Shown in pieces: positions 12,049 to 23,700 of a stretch of DNA of 64,000 nucleotides. Both the position numbers and the translations under genes were made by a program. A model generated the notes under the pieces. That model had not been told where the DNA came from. It saw nothing but the letters and a program-made list of their open reading frames with translations, and did no database searches. Location: the NCBI GenBank assembly GCA_032690845.1, contig CM064427.1, positions 6,149,501 through 6,213,500 on the forward strand. The letters are read 5' to 3'. Position 1 is the stretch's first letter; each line of letters begins with the position of its first letter. The stretch comes from Eleusine coracana subsp. coracana (taxonomy: Eukaryota > Streptophyta > Magnoliopsida > Poales > Poaceae).

Positions 12049-13013
12049 CATTAGAGACGAAGTGGGATAGAATTTTGCATAGATGAACTAGGAGAGAAAG
12101 AACTCCTTTGTTGCTGATATTGGGGCTTCCATCCACTATTCTTCATATATTCTAGCATCTTCATCTCTTTAGGGCAATCTTTCTGCACATGACTACATTC
12201 TCCACACTCACTACATGTGGAGCGTGATTCCGCCAGCTTGAGTGTCTCTTCCTTAGGGATATGAAGATTATTGTCCAACCTTCTTCGAATAGCATCGAGG
12301 CGATCTATAATCAAGTCATCGTGAGTCTTCTCAATCACACTCTTCGCTACTCTATTTGAAGGTTGCAAATTCCTTGAGCTTCTCTCACCATCCCACGATT
12401 GATTTTCAACTAACAACTTGATCAAATTCTTAGCTTCGGTGGGGGTTTTTGACATGAATGATCCTGCAGCTGAGGCATCCAAATGTTGGCGTGATAAAAG
12501 ATTCAATCCCGTGTAGAACTTCTCAACAACTTCTCCAACCGTCAGACCATGATGAGGGCATGCATCCATATATTCATTGTATCTTTCCCATGCTTCTCCA
12601 ATGCTCTCATCAATATTCTGCTTAAATCCAAGAATCTTATTTTTCAAAGCTTGAGTCTTACCAGGAGGGAAGTATTTGGCCAAGAATTCAGCTGCCAACA
12701 TGTTCCACACCGTTTTTTCTGTGTTTTTCAATCCATTGTACCATTGCTTGGGGCGTCCAACTAGAGAAAAGGGGAACAGCCACACACGTGCTTGATCTCC
12801 TGTCAATCCCACTATCTTGAATGTACTGGAAACGTCAAGGAAGTGTTGCAAGTGATGATTGGGATCTTCTGAACCTGTGAACGGTTGTTGCGCCACTATT
12901 CCAACATATCTCTCCAATTGATACGGAAGTTGATCTTGAGCTTCTTGGAAATCTGTCTTGACAATACTAGTCAATTGTGGCTTGAGACGATTAACCATAG
13001 GTACCTCTGTCAT
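12049..13013 (-). pseudogene. gag of Tat/Athila-like element B
   Basis: 320-codon minus-strand frame starting at an ATG (13013). It contains the retrotransposon gag domain: FTGSEDPNHHLQHFLDV, ARVWLFPFSLVGRPKQWYNGL, and WERYNEYMDACPHHGL. A zinc knuckle CSECGECSHVQKDC lies near the C-terminus. A TAA at 12049-12051 separates it from the in-frame linker and protease. The parent probably encoded a longer gag-pro protein. This is the best preserved frame of the element. Confidence 0.88.
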
Positions 13014-13273
13014 CTCCTCTTCTTCTTGCTCTTGAACTGAGTCTTCTACTATGAATAATACTCGAGGTGTTGCGCGGACTGCTTCTAAATCTCCACTGTT
13101 CTCTTCTTGTGAAAGAGTCTTTCTAGATCATCGGCGTAATTAGAGGGTTTGTTTGACTTAGGACCATCCATACCTGTTAGTTTCACTTAACAGAATATAT
13201 GTACAAGAGAGACAAGTAAAGCACAATGACTAAACACTAATATATCAAACAATGTTTAAGAAACCTGCTATGG

Positions 13274-13303
13274 TCCTCGGCAACGGCGCCAGAAAAAGGA
13301 GCT
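13274..13303 (-). other. primer binding site of element B (tRNA-Asp type)
   Basis: Minus-strand TGGCGCCGTTGCCGAGGA (13274-13291) is the primer-site form usual in Athila/Tat elements, attributed to tRNA-Asp. It is separated from the LTR end (CTAACA) by 12 bases. The same LTR-to-site spacing is seen in element E. Confidence 0.8.
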
Positions 13304-13672
13304 TGTTAGTCGTATCTACGCACCCACTTATATACCGCAAGAGGACAGTGTATGATTGTAGCACTTTTTCCCTTGAATTGAGTATTCCAAGGTTTATCGA
13401 ATCCACTGGGACCTTAGGGATTTATTAAACAAAGTTAACAGTAAAAGATCTAGTCAAGGCTACTGTCAAAGTCAGGTTGCATGAGGGGGAGACTGGCCAG
13501 CGCAAAGGTGCGCCAGACAGTAAGTTTGTCGTTGCCTCGATCGGCGCAGGAGTCGAGCTGATCGACACAATGGTGAAACTAAGTCAAAGTACGCAAGATC
13601 TTGTAAATCTGTGGTTACGCCGATCGGCGCAGGAATTGAAGATTTTGAAGTTGAATTTATAAAATTATTATA
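13304..13672 (-). repeat. 5' LTR fragment of element B
   Basis: Minus-strand LTR end ...CGACTAACA adjoining the primer site. It includes GATTCGATAAACC and a GCGGTATATAAG stretch. It has two GATCGGC-type words (13536-13568 doublet, 13617-13630 single). Truncated near 13672, where plus-strand pol of element C begins in mid-gene. Confidence 0.65.
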
Positions 13673-13675
13673 AGA

Positions 13676-16530
13676 ATACCAGGATTGTTTTGCTTAGGAT
13701 TATTCTGAGATGCCCGGCCTGAGTCGATCCATCGTTGAGCATCAGCTACCCATCAAGCCTGGATATCGACCTTATAAGCAACCACCAAGGAAAATTGATC
13801 GCAAGATTTATGATGATGTCAAGGCTGAGATTACCAAGTTATATGATGCCAAGTTTATTAGGCCTTGCCGATACCCAGAGTGGGTTTCAAATATCGTGCC
13901 TGTGTTAAAAAAGTGCGGGAAGTTGAGCGTCTGCATCAACTTTAGACCATTGAACAAAGCCACACTAAAAGATGATTACCCAATGCCAATTGCAGACCTT
14001 CTGGTTGATGCGGCAGAAGGGTATAAGATTGTTGGTTTTATGGATGGTAACGTTGGTTATAATCAGATTTTTATGGCAGAAGAACATATACCGAAGACTG
14101 CTTTCAAGTGTCCTATGGCTCTCGGATTGTATGAATGGGTCCTCATGACATTTGGATTGAACAATGCTGGAGCCACATATCAGAGAGCCATGAATTATAT
14201 TTTCTATGATCTGATTGGCTGGTTAGTGTAGATTTATATTGATGACGTGGTAGTCAAATCTAAAAAGACAGAAGATCATATAGCCGATTTGCGGGAGGCA
14301 CTCGAGAGGACCAGAAAGTATGGTTTAAAGATGAATCCAAAAAAGTGTGCTTTCGGCGTATCGGCTGGTCAGTTTTAAGGATTCATTGTGCATGAGAGAG
14401 GGATTGAGATTTGGCCAAAGAGCATGAAAGCTATCAATGACATTGAGCCACCGGTTAACAAAACAGAACTTTAGTCGTTAATATGCAAAGTAAATTTCAT
14501 TAAAAGATTTATTTCGACCTTATCAGGGAGGCTTGATGTGTTTACCCCATTGTTGAAGCTGAAGGCCAACTAGAAGTTCATATGGGAACCAGAACACCAG
14601 AAATCCTTGGATGATATCAAGAAGTATTTGGTTTCGCCTCCTGTATTAGTACCATCAAGAGAAGGACTACCCTTCAGGCTTTATCTTGCGGCTGACAAGA
14701 AGTCGATTGGATCGACTTTAATTCAAGAACAAGATGGAAAAGAAAGGGTTGTATTTTACTTAAGCCAAAGATTGATTGATGCTGAAACCAGGTACACTGA
14801 TATTGAAAAGTTATGTTTATGTTTGTATTTCTCATGTGTGAAGTTGAGGCATTATCTATTATCAACTAAGTGTGTGGTGGTTTGCAAAGCCGATGTCATC
14901 AAATATATTGTATTGGCTTCTATTTTAAAGGGCAGAATTGGTAAGTGGATGCTTGCTCTAGCCGAATATGATCTTACTTATGAATCTACCAAGGCAGTCA
15001 AAGGTCAAGTTCTGGTTGATTTGGTTGTTGAGCATTGTGGATCTGAAGTGTTGATGGTGGAGCCGGTGCCATGGTTGTTATTTTTGGATGGTTCTGTTTG
15101 CAAGAGTGGATGTGGTATCGGGCTCGTGGTCATATCGCCTCAGGGGGTAAAATTTGAGTTTGCATTTGCTGTGGAGGTATCGACTAATAATCAGGTTGAA
15201 TATAGAGCTATACTTAAGGGATTGCAGGTATTGAAGGAAGCTGGAGTCGATTGTATTGAAGTCGTGGGAGATTCATTACTGGTGCTCGGGTAGCTGGCAG
15301 GAGAGTTGCAAAGACGATATATTAAGAATGTTTTATGCTGAGTGTCAGGAGGAGCTACAACACTTCAAGACAGAAAGATTCAAGCATGTCCCAAGGGAAC
15401 AAAATATGGAAGCAAATGACCTAGCGCAGAAGGCATCGAGTTATCAATTGAACACTAGTGGAGTAATTGTTGATATAGTTGATGTCGATGAGGAAGATTG
15501 GAGGTCCAAGATTGTCCAATACCTCAAGGATCCGACTCAACAAACTCCTCAGAAAATTTGATATATGGCGTAGAGGTATGTTTTATTAGAAGAAAGCTTT
15601 ATTATCAGATAGTTGATGGTGTATTGCTAAGGTGTTTAAATCAAGAAGAAGCCAAAGTTGTTATGTGCAAAGTCCATGAAGGCATATGTGGTACACATCA
15701 TTCTACCCATAAGATGAGGTGGTTGTTAAAGAGAACTGGATATTATTGGCCTACCATGCTGCAAGATTGCTTCAAATATTATAAGAGATGTCAAGATTGT
15801 CAGAAGTTTGGAGCAATACAGAGAGCACCGGCATCGGCTATGAATCCAATTATTAAACCGTGGCCGTTTAGAGGATGGGGTATGGATATGATTGGCCAAA
15901 TTTATCCAGCATCTAGTAAAGGTCATAAATATATTTTGGCGGCTACAGATTACTTCACAAAGTGGGTTGAGGTAGTTCCTATGAAGAATGTTACGACTAG
16001 TGATGTAATCAACTTTGTGAAGGAGCATATTATATACAGGTTTGGTGTGCCGCAGACTATTATGACTGACCAAGGTTCTGTCTTTACTTCGGAAGAGTTT
16101 CAAAACTTTGCCGATAGTATGGGTATCAAGCTATTGAATTCGTCGCCTTATTATGCTCAAGCTAATGGACAAGCAGAGGCGTCCAACAAGAGTTTGATCA
16201 AGTTGATTAAGGGGAAAATAGATGAACAACCAAAGAAGTGGCATACAATGCTGGCCGAATCATTATGGGCCTACAGGATGGCTTGTCATGGATCAATCAA
16301 GGTACCACCCTATCAGTTAGTGTATGGGCATGAAGCAGTATTACCATGGGAAACAAATTTGGGGTCAAGAAGAGTAGAGTTGCAAGATCAGCCATCGGCC
16401 GATGAGTATCGACATGCAATGCATGATGAGTTGGAAGATGTCATGCAGCATCGGATAAGGCTCTGGAAAAGATTCAAGAAAATAAGGCTCGTGTGTCCAG
16501 GTTTTCAAAAGGGAATCTTGTCTGAAAGTT
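13676..16530 (+). pseudogene. pol of Tat-like element C: RT, RNase H, second RNase H, integrase (broken)
   Basis: RT: EMPGLSRSIVEHQLPIKPGY from 13704, CINFRPLNKATLKDDYPMP, then IYIDDVVVKS near 14235. The tail LYLAADKKSIGSTLIQE (about 14680) is the first RNase H, and LFLDGSVCKSGCGIGLV (about 15080) starts the extra RNase H domain, with NNQVEYRAILKGL after it. Integrase: HEGICGTHHSTHKMRW ... CQDCQKFG zinc finger (about 15675-15810), GMDMIGQIYP, MTDQGSVFTS and GQAEASNKS give the D, D, E triad. Stops interrupt the frame at 13691, 14229, 14376, 14472 and 14571, with shifts near 15290 and 15550. The integrase part (15498-16532) is still open. Confidence 0.9.
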
Positions 16531-17820
16531 GATTATGCCCATCGGCTCTAGAGATAATCGATTTGGAAAATGGTCGCCGACATGGGAAGGGCCGTTCAAA
16601 GTGAGTCGATGTGCAATGGGCAATGCATGAATAGAAGGAGAAGAGTTTGGAAGAGCGATAATGGCAAATACTTAAAGAGATATCATCCGAGCGTTTGGGT
16701 TGGCGCATAAACTCGATTGCTGGATCATGGACGATATGAGAAATATTATCCTTAGAAAAGTATGAACAACCGATGGATGCTCATCGACTTGAGATGGCCA
16801 ATATTCAGAATATTGCCCTTAGCAGAAAAAATATTAACGCCACGTGCAAAAACAACGATAACACTATTATAGAGTTGAAGGGATATTCATCCAGTATAGT
16901 TGGTTAATGCTGAAGGCGGAAGGCGAAACAATTACTTACAGTAATCAATTTTAGTCGGATCTATTCTTCTGTGACAGCTAGGGGATGAAGATGTGATTAA
17001 TGGAATCACAGGAACATAGAAGAAGTTACAGATGGCCATTATTACTAGATGAAGTTGAGTCGATTACTTGCAGGTAATCGGTTTCTAAAGAAACCAATTC
17101 TCCTATTACAGCTAGGGGATGAAGATGTAATTATTATTATACCAAATACAAGAAAGTAGGTACATAGAAGGAGGAAAAACACATTAGCAGCTTCCTCTAC
17201 TTCTTTGGAAGAGTGGAGACATCATCAGACGTCACCCGCCAAACAAGGGGAAGAGAGGGCCACCCCGCCGATGCAATTTTTGACGCCTATGCCACTATCT
17301 AAGGGCAACTAGTGAGTTGATTTCTAGGCGGGAGTAGCTGCAGACTATGGATTAAAAGGATCACTCTGGGGGCAGAAGAGGCAAAGAGTATTCGCCACAA
17401 CACACTTAGCAGATTTGAAGATAGATGGTATTTTTCCATCAAGGCTCTCAATAGAAGACCTATGGTTGAAGGTGTTAAGCTAAGATGAGAAAAAGAAGCT
17501 GGTGAAAGGAGCTATTTATAAGATCTAGGCTTGACCTTTGAGGAGTCTAAACATTGCTTCGTCGGAGGAAGCGATAAGGTTTGAGGGGGAAGGATAAATG
17601 AAAGGACGGTCAAAAATAAAGTTAGTAGTCGGATCGATGCGGGAAATAGCAGGCCACATTTAAAGACCATGAGTAGTTGGATGGCACATTAAAGACGTGA
17701 TCTGATTCCTAACTGGCTGCATTTACTGAGTCATGAAGCAGTAGGGTGGTGAAAGTGCATAGTAAACGAGAAGATAAAATCCGACGCACGAAGGATTTCG
17801 TACCGCGGACTCGGGGGGCA
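16531..17820 (+). other. 3' untranslated region of element C
   Basis: Non-coding stretch between integrase and LTR. It contains a direct repeat (AGCTAGGGGATGAAGATGT near 16978 and near 17111, with surrounding GTAATCGGTTT-like words). It ends in the purine tract GACTCGGGGGGCA at about 17808-17820. No frame recognised. Confidence 0.6.
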
Positions 17821-17822
17821 TG

Positions 17823-19076
17823 TGTTGGCACCGAAATTTGACCCGTCCCAGTAGTCAGCGGCGTTAAGTCAGAATTGGTTGTAGCCAGCGAAGCTCAACG
17901 GCCTAAAGGAATAAAGTAGGCCCGATAGGTTTATTTTATCTTTTTCTATTTTAAGTTTAGAATTTGTTTAGAAATAAATCGAGTCGGTTTGAGAGTCCTG
18001 ACCAAATCAGGTCAGAACCCGTTGCATGGAGCTATAAATATGTAACAGAGTCTGTACGAAAAAAACAACACTTTCATTCAATACAATTCGGCGTATCGCC
18101 AACCTTTCCTACTCGACGAAACCTTCATCTCGCGCGGGCTGCATCGGCTTTGATCTCGGTGAGAGACTTGGATTAGTCGACATCGGTAATTCTATCAACC
18201 TTAACTAGTACTTTCTTATTAATTTGATATTCTAGTTGTTATCATTAGGATTCCTAGTTATCCGGTAATTAGGTCTTCATTGTGCTTGTTCTATCAACTT
18301 TTGATTGCAGTACTGCCTTGGTTGAGTCCGATCTATTGCAATTTTAGGGAGGTTTTATGAGTATAAGTTAGATCAATTATTCGAGTCACTCTATCGATTT
18401 TATTTATAAATAGCTTAAATCTAGCTCTGTTTACCGTGTTTGAATACTGTCCGGATTAGGTTTGATCTGTTCGAATCAATAAAGCTGCGTCGATTCTAAT
18501 CTCTCACTGGGTTGATAGGGCTAGATTTGATCTGTTTATAGGTAGAGTCGATAGAGTTCTATCGGGACGTTTAGCCGATAGGTTATCACGGTTCAATCGA
18601 CTCCAAGTCCTATGCTTGATTTTTTATGTATCTCGAGAGTCGATTGCCCCCCTTTATTGAAATAAGTTAGATCTGTGAATTAAAGCATATTTACAATACC
18701 AGCTATCAATTCTGTCGACTTAGTGCTAACGACAGAAGGAATCTCTACAAGTCACTGTAGATTCATCGACTTTGTTCTATCGACTCAACACTATCGACTG
18801 AGCGAGTCTGGGCAAGTTTATTACTATATTATCGACTCTGCTCTGTTGACTTATTTTCCCATCGGCATTAATAATGCATGGTATTTCACATATTTAATTT
18901 GTCGATGAGCCGATATAATTAGCCGATTAGTTTATATTCTTTTATCTTTATTCTTATAATAGCATCGGCTAGTTTCACGAACAGTGACTATCGGCTTTCT
19001 TCATTGGCCTGTCCTAGGTCGGTGACCTGTAAAATTTGATCGTTTGTTTCTTTGTCAGTTTGCAGGGAAAATCAAC
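17823..19076 (+). repeat. 3' LTR of element C
   Basis: LTR of about 1.25 kb starting TGTTGGCACCGAAATTTG after a polypurine tract and ending near TCAAC at 19076. The following TGGCACGCCC looks like the beginning of the primer site usual in Tat relatives, so sequence beyond the LTR end may be a second element junction. A TATA box TATAAATA lies at 18033-18040. The LTR is rich in ATCGAC/GTCGAT and GCCGAT words. Confidence 0.75.
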
Positions 19077-19997
19077 TGGCACGCCCTGATTTCTCGTATT
19101 GAGCCTGCACTGGAGTCAAGCAAATCTCCCAGGTCACGCGTGGTGATTTTTGCATCAACAAGTTGTCGGCGCTCCCCCCCACACCAAAGTGTGATCCACC
19201 CAAAGTGCTTGGAGTAGAACTTGGAATGGCACTTGTGGTAGAGCTTGACAAAGTGCTTGATGATGAACTTGGTGAAGGTCTTGCTCCGAAGGGGTTGTAG
19301 AAGCTGTTGCAAGGCAATCTTGTGAAGGGATCAAAGAAGTTTGAGCTCAAAGCTACTTCTTTCCCTTTGCTTGAAGATGATTCATTGTTTGCCTTGGAAG
19401 TCTTCTCCCCCTCCAACTTGTGGTGATCTCCTCATCCTCAAAGAGCAACCCAATCATGTCCTTGACAGAGAGATTCTTCTCCATGAGAAGGTCAAGGGTG
19501 ACATAGAAGAGCTTGCTACTAGAGAGCAAGGAGAGGATTTTCTCGACTATCACAATCTTGGGAAGCTTAAAGGATTCTTCATTTGATTCAATCTTGTCCA
19601 CAAAATCTCGCAAGCGAATAAGAGAGTCAAGTAAGTCCTTATTATCATTAGCATGAAAAGCAAAGAACTCCACAACAAGTGAATCACTAGCAAGATCATG
19701 AGGCACACTATCATCAATCCTTGTCATGCTAGTGGAGCAAGTAAGATCAAGAGAACCAACATCATCAATCATCACATTAGGCATACTAGTAGAGCAACCT
19801 ATCAAGTTATCAGTAGAAGAATCTAGGCACTCACTAGAACTAGGCACATCACCACAATCATCATACACATGTTTATCAGTGAAAGTGTTGGCAAAGTCCA
19901 CAAGAGTATCCATCAACTCATCCGGGATCATGGCATTTACATAGCTTTTAAAGCGATCCTTCCATGAGCCATGACCCGGCCTTGAATGGGATGACAT
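19077..19997 (-). pseudogene. gag-like first frame of LTR element D (frameshifted, truncated)
   Basis: Minus-strand frame from an ATG at 19997, 54 bases after a primer site, so by position it is the gag-like first frame of the element. The first 190 or so codons (SWKDRFKSYVNAMIPDEL ... DSLIRLRDFVDKIESNEES) are acidic. Near 19415 one base is gained or lost. The continuation is in another frame (ASSSSKGKEVALSSNFFDPF-like, Ser-rich), ending where element C's LTR abuts at 19076. I do not recognise the family; no zinc knuckle is reached before the truncation. Confidence 0.6.
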
Positions 19998-20050
19998 CCC
20001 AACTCAATACGGTCACTACTCAAGGAGATTAAGCCCTATGATGAGCACTT

Positions 20051-20064
20051 GGCTCTGATACCAC
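20051..20064 (-). other. primer binding site of element D (initiator tRNA-Met type)
   Basis: Minus-strand TGGTATCAGAGCC, the classical complement of the 3' end of plant initiator tRNA-Met, two bases after the LTR end CTTTCA at 20066. Confidence 0.85.
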
Positions 20065-20065
20065 T

Positions 20066-21450
20066 TGAAAGGACCGAGTGACCAACAGGAGGGTGAATCG
20101 GAAACTCACACTATGTACCAAATTCGCCAAATACTAAAAAACCGACCACTCAAAACAACTCCTACACAATTCTAGTGGTGATCACTCTAGCAAGATAAAA
20201 GCCCTATGAAAGGAACAGCAACCTATGCATACTAGTGGATCACACAGGGCAATACAACTCCTATGCAAGCTAGTAATAAAGAAACATGGTAGCACACAAC
20301 AAGCTAGCAAAGGAGCCTACTCATGCAAAGCTACAAGATAAAGAACTAGAGCAAACAAGCATGAGTAGCATAATACATACAAGAGAAAGCAATCAAGCCA
20401 ATGCAACTCCTGTACATGCTAGTGACCAAATGCGGAAGCTCAAACACTACTAGCAAGCAAGAAGCCTATTTATGCAAGTCTACAAGGTAATCAACTAGAA
20501 TAAGGCAAGCACACAAGCATGAATAGCACGATAAGTAAATGCGGAAAGTAATGCATCAAAGTAAGGAGTAGAGCAAGATGGCTCATGATTTTTTCCCGAG
20601 GTCTCAGAAGGATGGCGCCTTCCCCTACTCCTTGTTGGACCACTCCCGCCGGAGTTCTGGTCCCTCCCGCCACCAATGTGGAGTTCTCGCCCACGAGCCC
20701 ACAATCACTACCGGAGTAAAGGGATGGTGCGCGTCACCGCTGCCACCAAGGCACAAGCTCTCCTCCCTCAAGAACTTGCCGGACTCCCCGAGCCAACACG
20801 GGCGCTCACTATTGATGCCCCTTTCACCGGCGAGCTCAAACCGTGTACAAACGTGTGACGGCCTTCACAACCAATCATGATAGGCTCGATCAGCGACACC
20901 TAACTAGTCTAGATCTCATCATAGACTAAGAGTAACAGCCTAGATCACACCCTCAAGGACACCCTAGCCTTAGATGTGTAAGATGCTCAAGTTACTCTCC
21001 ACTAGCACTCTCAAGATATGCAATATCTCCTCTTAGTGCTCTCCTCTTTTCCTCTTTGACCTTACCAAATGCTCTCAGGTATTTCACTGGCCAAGAGAGG
21101 TCTTCAAGACCCTAGCAACGAAGTTATATAGGCTTCCAACGTCCAAATAGCCGTTGCTCCATGAAATCAGCTTTCTGGACACACTGATCAGACTGTCCGA
21201 TCACTACGGGACAGGACCGTCCGGTCACTGCAATCCTGAGCACCAATGGCTCTACCTCTCTGCTGACTCCTACTGACCGGACCATACGGTCAGTTGACCG
21301 GACCATCCGGTCTGTTTCTCTCTCCAGTCCAAAAACATTTCGCGCACTGCTTCCTCTCTGCCCAAGTCCCAGACCTACTGGCCGGACCGTCCGATCACTA
21401 GACCAAACCGTCCGGTATCTAGGTCTTCCAGACTTGACAGATTCTTCGTT
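20066..21450 (-). repeat. 5' LTR of element D (5'-truncated)
   Basis: Minus-strand LTR ending ...CGGTCCTTTCA. It is homologous to the plus-strand LTR at 27612-29269 over the region around the TATA box and downstream: the TATATAA at 21124-21130 (minus) and the GCTGATTTCATGGAGCAACG segment upstream of it are shared. The terminal sequences differ (CTTTCA versus CTTACA), so the two are related subfamilies. It carries three doublets of the GACCGGACNGTCCGGTC word (21186-21417). The upstream boundary near 21450 is approximate. Confidence 0.7.
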
Positions 21451-22137
21451 GCATGCATCATGTAGGAAACACAAAGGAGGCTTGTCTTAGTTGGAGAAAG
21501 TTGTGCCTCATGATCAATATGAGAGATCATCTCCATAAGTGTGACCAAAGGAAAGGATTGTGCTTCATGCTCATTGAGCAAGCTCTTATGAACTCCGAGG
21601 TTAAATCTACTCGCGCGGTTCATGGATTAAGGCTCATACATACCCATTTGGTTCTTAATTGCCTTGGTTCTTATTTGCTCGATTCTTCATTTGGCACTTG
21701 TAAAAATTATAAGGCCATAGAGAGCCACTATTTGAAAAGGAGTGTTTGAGAGTTTGCTTTATGTTCCAAGTGCAGTGTTTAATTGGGTGTTCAGTGAGGG
21801 CACCTGGAAATTGAAAAAATTCCTTGTTTCAGCGAAATTCTAGTAGCGACCGTACAGTCCGCTCTAAGGACCATACAGTTCGGTCAGTGCCTTTGTGCAT
21901 AGTGCTTTGGGACAGTTGAGTTGCGGAGACCAGACAGAACAATTAGCCGGACCGTACCATCTGGTCTGCACCAATGCTTGACTGGATTGATGCCCGATCG
22001 GACAGTCCGGTCTTTAGACTGTACTGTCCAGTCACAATGATTGAATCATGATTATCCCTTCAATCTGTGACCATTGATCAACTTCTTGATAGATCTCAGT
22101 CGTTTGTTGCTCTTTGACTTAGGTCAAAATTGGTCGA
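21451..22137 (+). other. LTR-like fragment with GACCGGAC-type doublets, family unknown
   Basis: Non-coding. It holds three plus-strand doublets of the near-palindromic word (21848-21885, 21928-21966, 21996-22033) but no other similarity to the LTRs of D or F that I can see. It ends with GTCGA, the target duplication of element E, and resumes at 23722. Its right half is therefore the GC-rich segment at 23727-23930. Confidence 0.4.
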
Positions 22138-23359
22138 TGTTGACGGTCACTAAATACCTAATTGAGACCGTCAAATATCTCCATAAAAGCAATAAAATGA
22201 CCAACCAACATAGTGCTAGGAGTTTATTACTAAAAAATTCCACAAGTGTTAGTAAATATATGTTGCACATAATTATTCCATGGAATTAGTCGAATATCCA
22301 TATCATCAAGGGAGAAAACACACTTCCGGCCAATCAAAGCCAAGCACACGGATTCACTGGCCCACTTGCAGGAGGAAACCGATGTAACCCACTGCATTAC
22401 GGTGTCAGGAGGGACAAGGGGCCACCCACCAGGGACCCAGAACAAAGGGGGGCCGAGGGCCCACAACCCCTGTTCAACTGAACACCCTTATTCGACTGAA
22501 CAGGTGGGTCCCCCCCCCCCTGGTGCACTACCTCCATGTGTCATCTCCTGGTGCCTCCCCAAGGTCGGTTGTGCATGTTTGGTGGAAGTTACCGACTCCA
22601 GAAACCGCCGTTGGGTGCTATAAAAGGAAGGGAATGTCCTCACTCTCTCAATATTTCAAGATAGAATTAGTACTTCATTTCCAAAAGGCTCAATGCTGCC
22701 AAAGCGTTTAGAAAATAGGGAGAGAGTGAGGAGGTGTCTAGGAGAGGAGGTTCGGGCCTGTCCAACCCCTTCTCCGCGCTTGTACCTCAACGGATGCTTG
22801 CCTTTTTAAGTAAGTCTTTATGATTCTTTTCTGGTTATTAGTTTTTCTTTTTAAGTAAATTTTAGTACTTAGTTGCTTTGCTCGCTCAGCTCTCTATTTA
22901 GTTAGAGACCTTAGTCCTGACCCAACGTATGTAGAGATTAAGGGAGTAATCAAAAGCATAGACGTGGTGTCTAGGCCGTAGGTTGCCTTTGTTTATCGCG
23001 TAGTCCACGAATTGCTAGAGGTAGACAGTAGGTGGTGACAGTCCTATCTGTCCTTTGAAATCCTCCACGTTCAGCTACGTAGTAGGCTCTTGGCCAGAAT
23101 CGCACTATGGATGCAGGGGAAAACCGGATGCCTAATGCAAGCAGCTTAGTGGCAGACTTATCTTAAATAGGAACCCTTTGCCAGTTAAGATCCTCTCTAC
23201 CCATTATCATAGTTATCTTTGTGTCCTTGGATGGCTAGAATAGAAGATTAGCACATATGTTCCCTATGAATTCGATACCATTGGAATACTCCGGAGGTGA
23301 AGTGCTACAGCGGTATTCGTGCACTTGCGGACTCATCTTCATTCGTTAAAATACCAACA
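22138..23359 (+). repeat. 5' LTR of element E
   Basis: 1222-bp LTR, TGTTG...CAACA. TATA box TATAAAA at 22619-22625 with a C-rich upstream region and a downstream leader. Followed after 12 or so bases by a degraded tRNA-Asp-type primer site (CGGCATCGTTGCCAGGGA, 23369-23386, against the usual TGGCGCCGTTGCCGGGGA). Confidence 0.82.
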
Positions 23360-23386
23360 AGCATTTACGGCATCGTTGCCAGGGAA

Positions 23387-23700
23387 TGGTTGTTGTTTAG
23401 TATTCGAACCTAGTTGCCCTCGTATCTTTTTATTTTTATTTATTTATTTCTTACCTCTTTTATCCAATAGAGCAACCTACCATTCAAAATCTTTCTGCTC
23501 CAAAGCGTGAGTTCTTCGAGCCACCACCATTAGCAGACCCAATTCTTTCATCCGGCTTTAAACTTCATCCTGGCTTTATAGCCATGGTTCGGGAACAATC
23601 CTTCTCAGGTTTAGATAGCGAAAACCTGTTTCATCATTTGCTAGAGTTCGAGCAACTGTTTTCATGCCTCACCATTAAAGGAATGACACAAGAAACTCTG
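23387..23700 (+). pseudogene. gag N-terminal fragment of element E
   Basis: Frame around 23500-23700 encodes PLADPILSSGFKLHP ... FSGLDSENLFHHLLEFEQLF and a downstream TIKGMTQETL segment. This has the layout of the start of a Tat/Athila gag domain (gag proteins there read ...F.G...EDP..HL..F). It stops abruptly at the deletion junction 23700/23701. Confidence 0.65.

Larger units (their letters stand above)
6490..13672 (-). mobile_element. Tat/Athila-like gypsy retrotransposon B, non-autonomous
   Basis: Read on the minus strand: 5' LTR fragment (13304-13672), tRNA-Asp-type primer site, gag, protease, long untranslated DNA, an accessory frame, polypurine tract, 3' LTR fragment. No RT, RNase H or integrase is found between the protease (ends 10893) and the accessory frame (starts 9269). 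A TGGCGCC-type primer site plus a large extra frame near the 3' end is typical of the Tat/Athila branch. Element A abuts its 3' LTR, consistent with insertion of A into B. Element C truncates its 5' LTR. The element carries the GCGCCGATCGGCGC word described in the findings. Confidence 0.85.
13673..19076 (+). mobile_element. Tat-like gypsy retrotransposon C, 5'-truncated
   Basis: Begins inside the RT gene (no gag or protease) and continues through RNase H, a second RNase H, integrase, a 1.3-kb untranslated region and a 3' LTR. The second, archaeal-type RNase H is the diagnostic feature of the Tat branch. The element is decayed: several stops and frameshifts. Both ends abut other elements, consistent with deletion at the 5' side. 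Confidence 0.87.
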
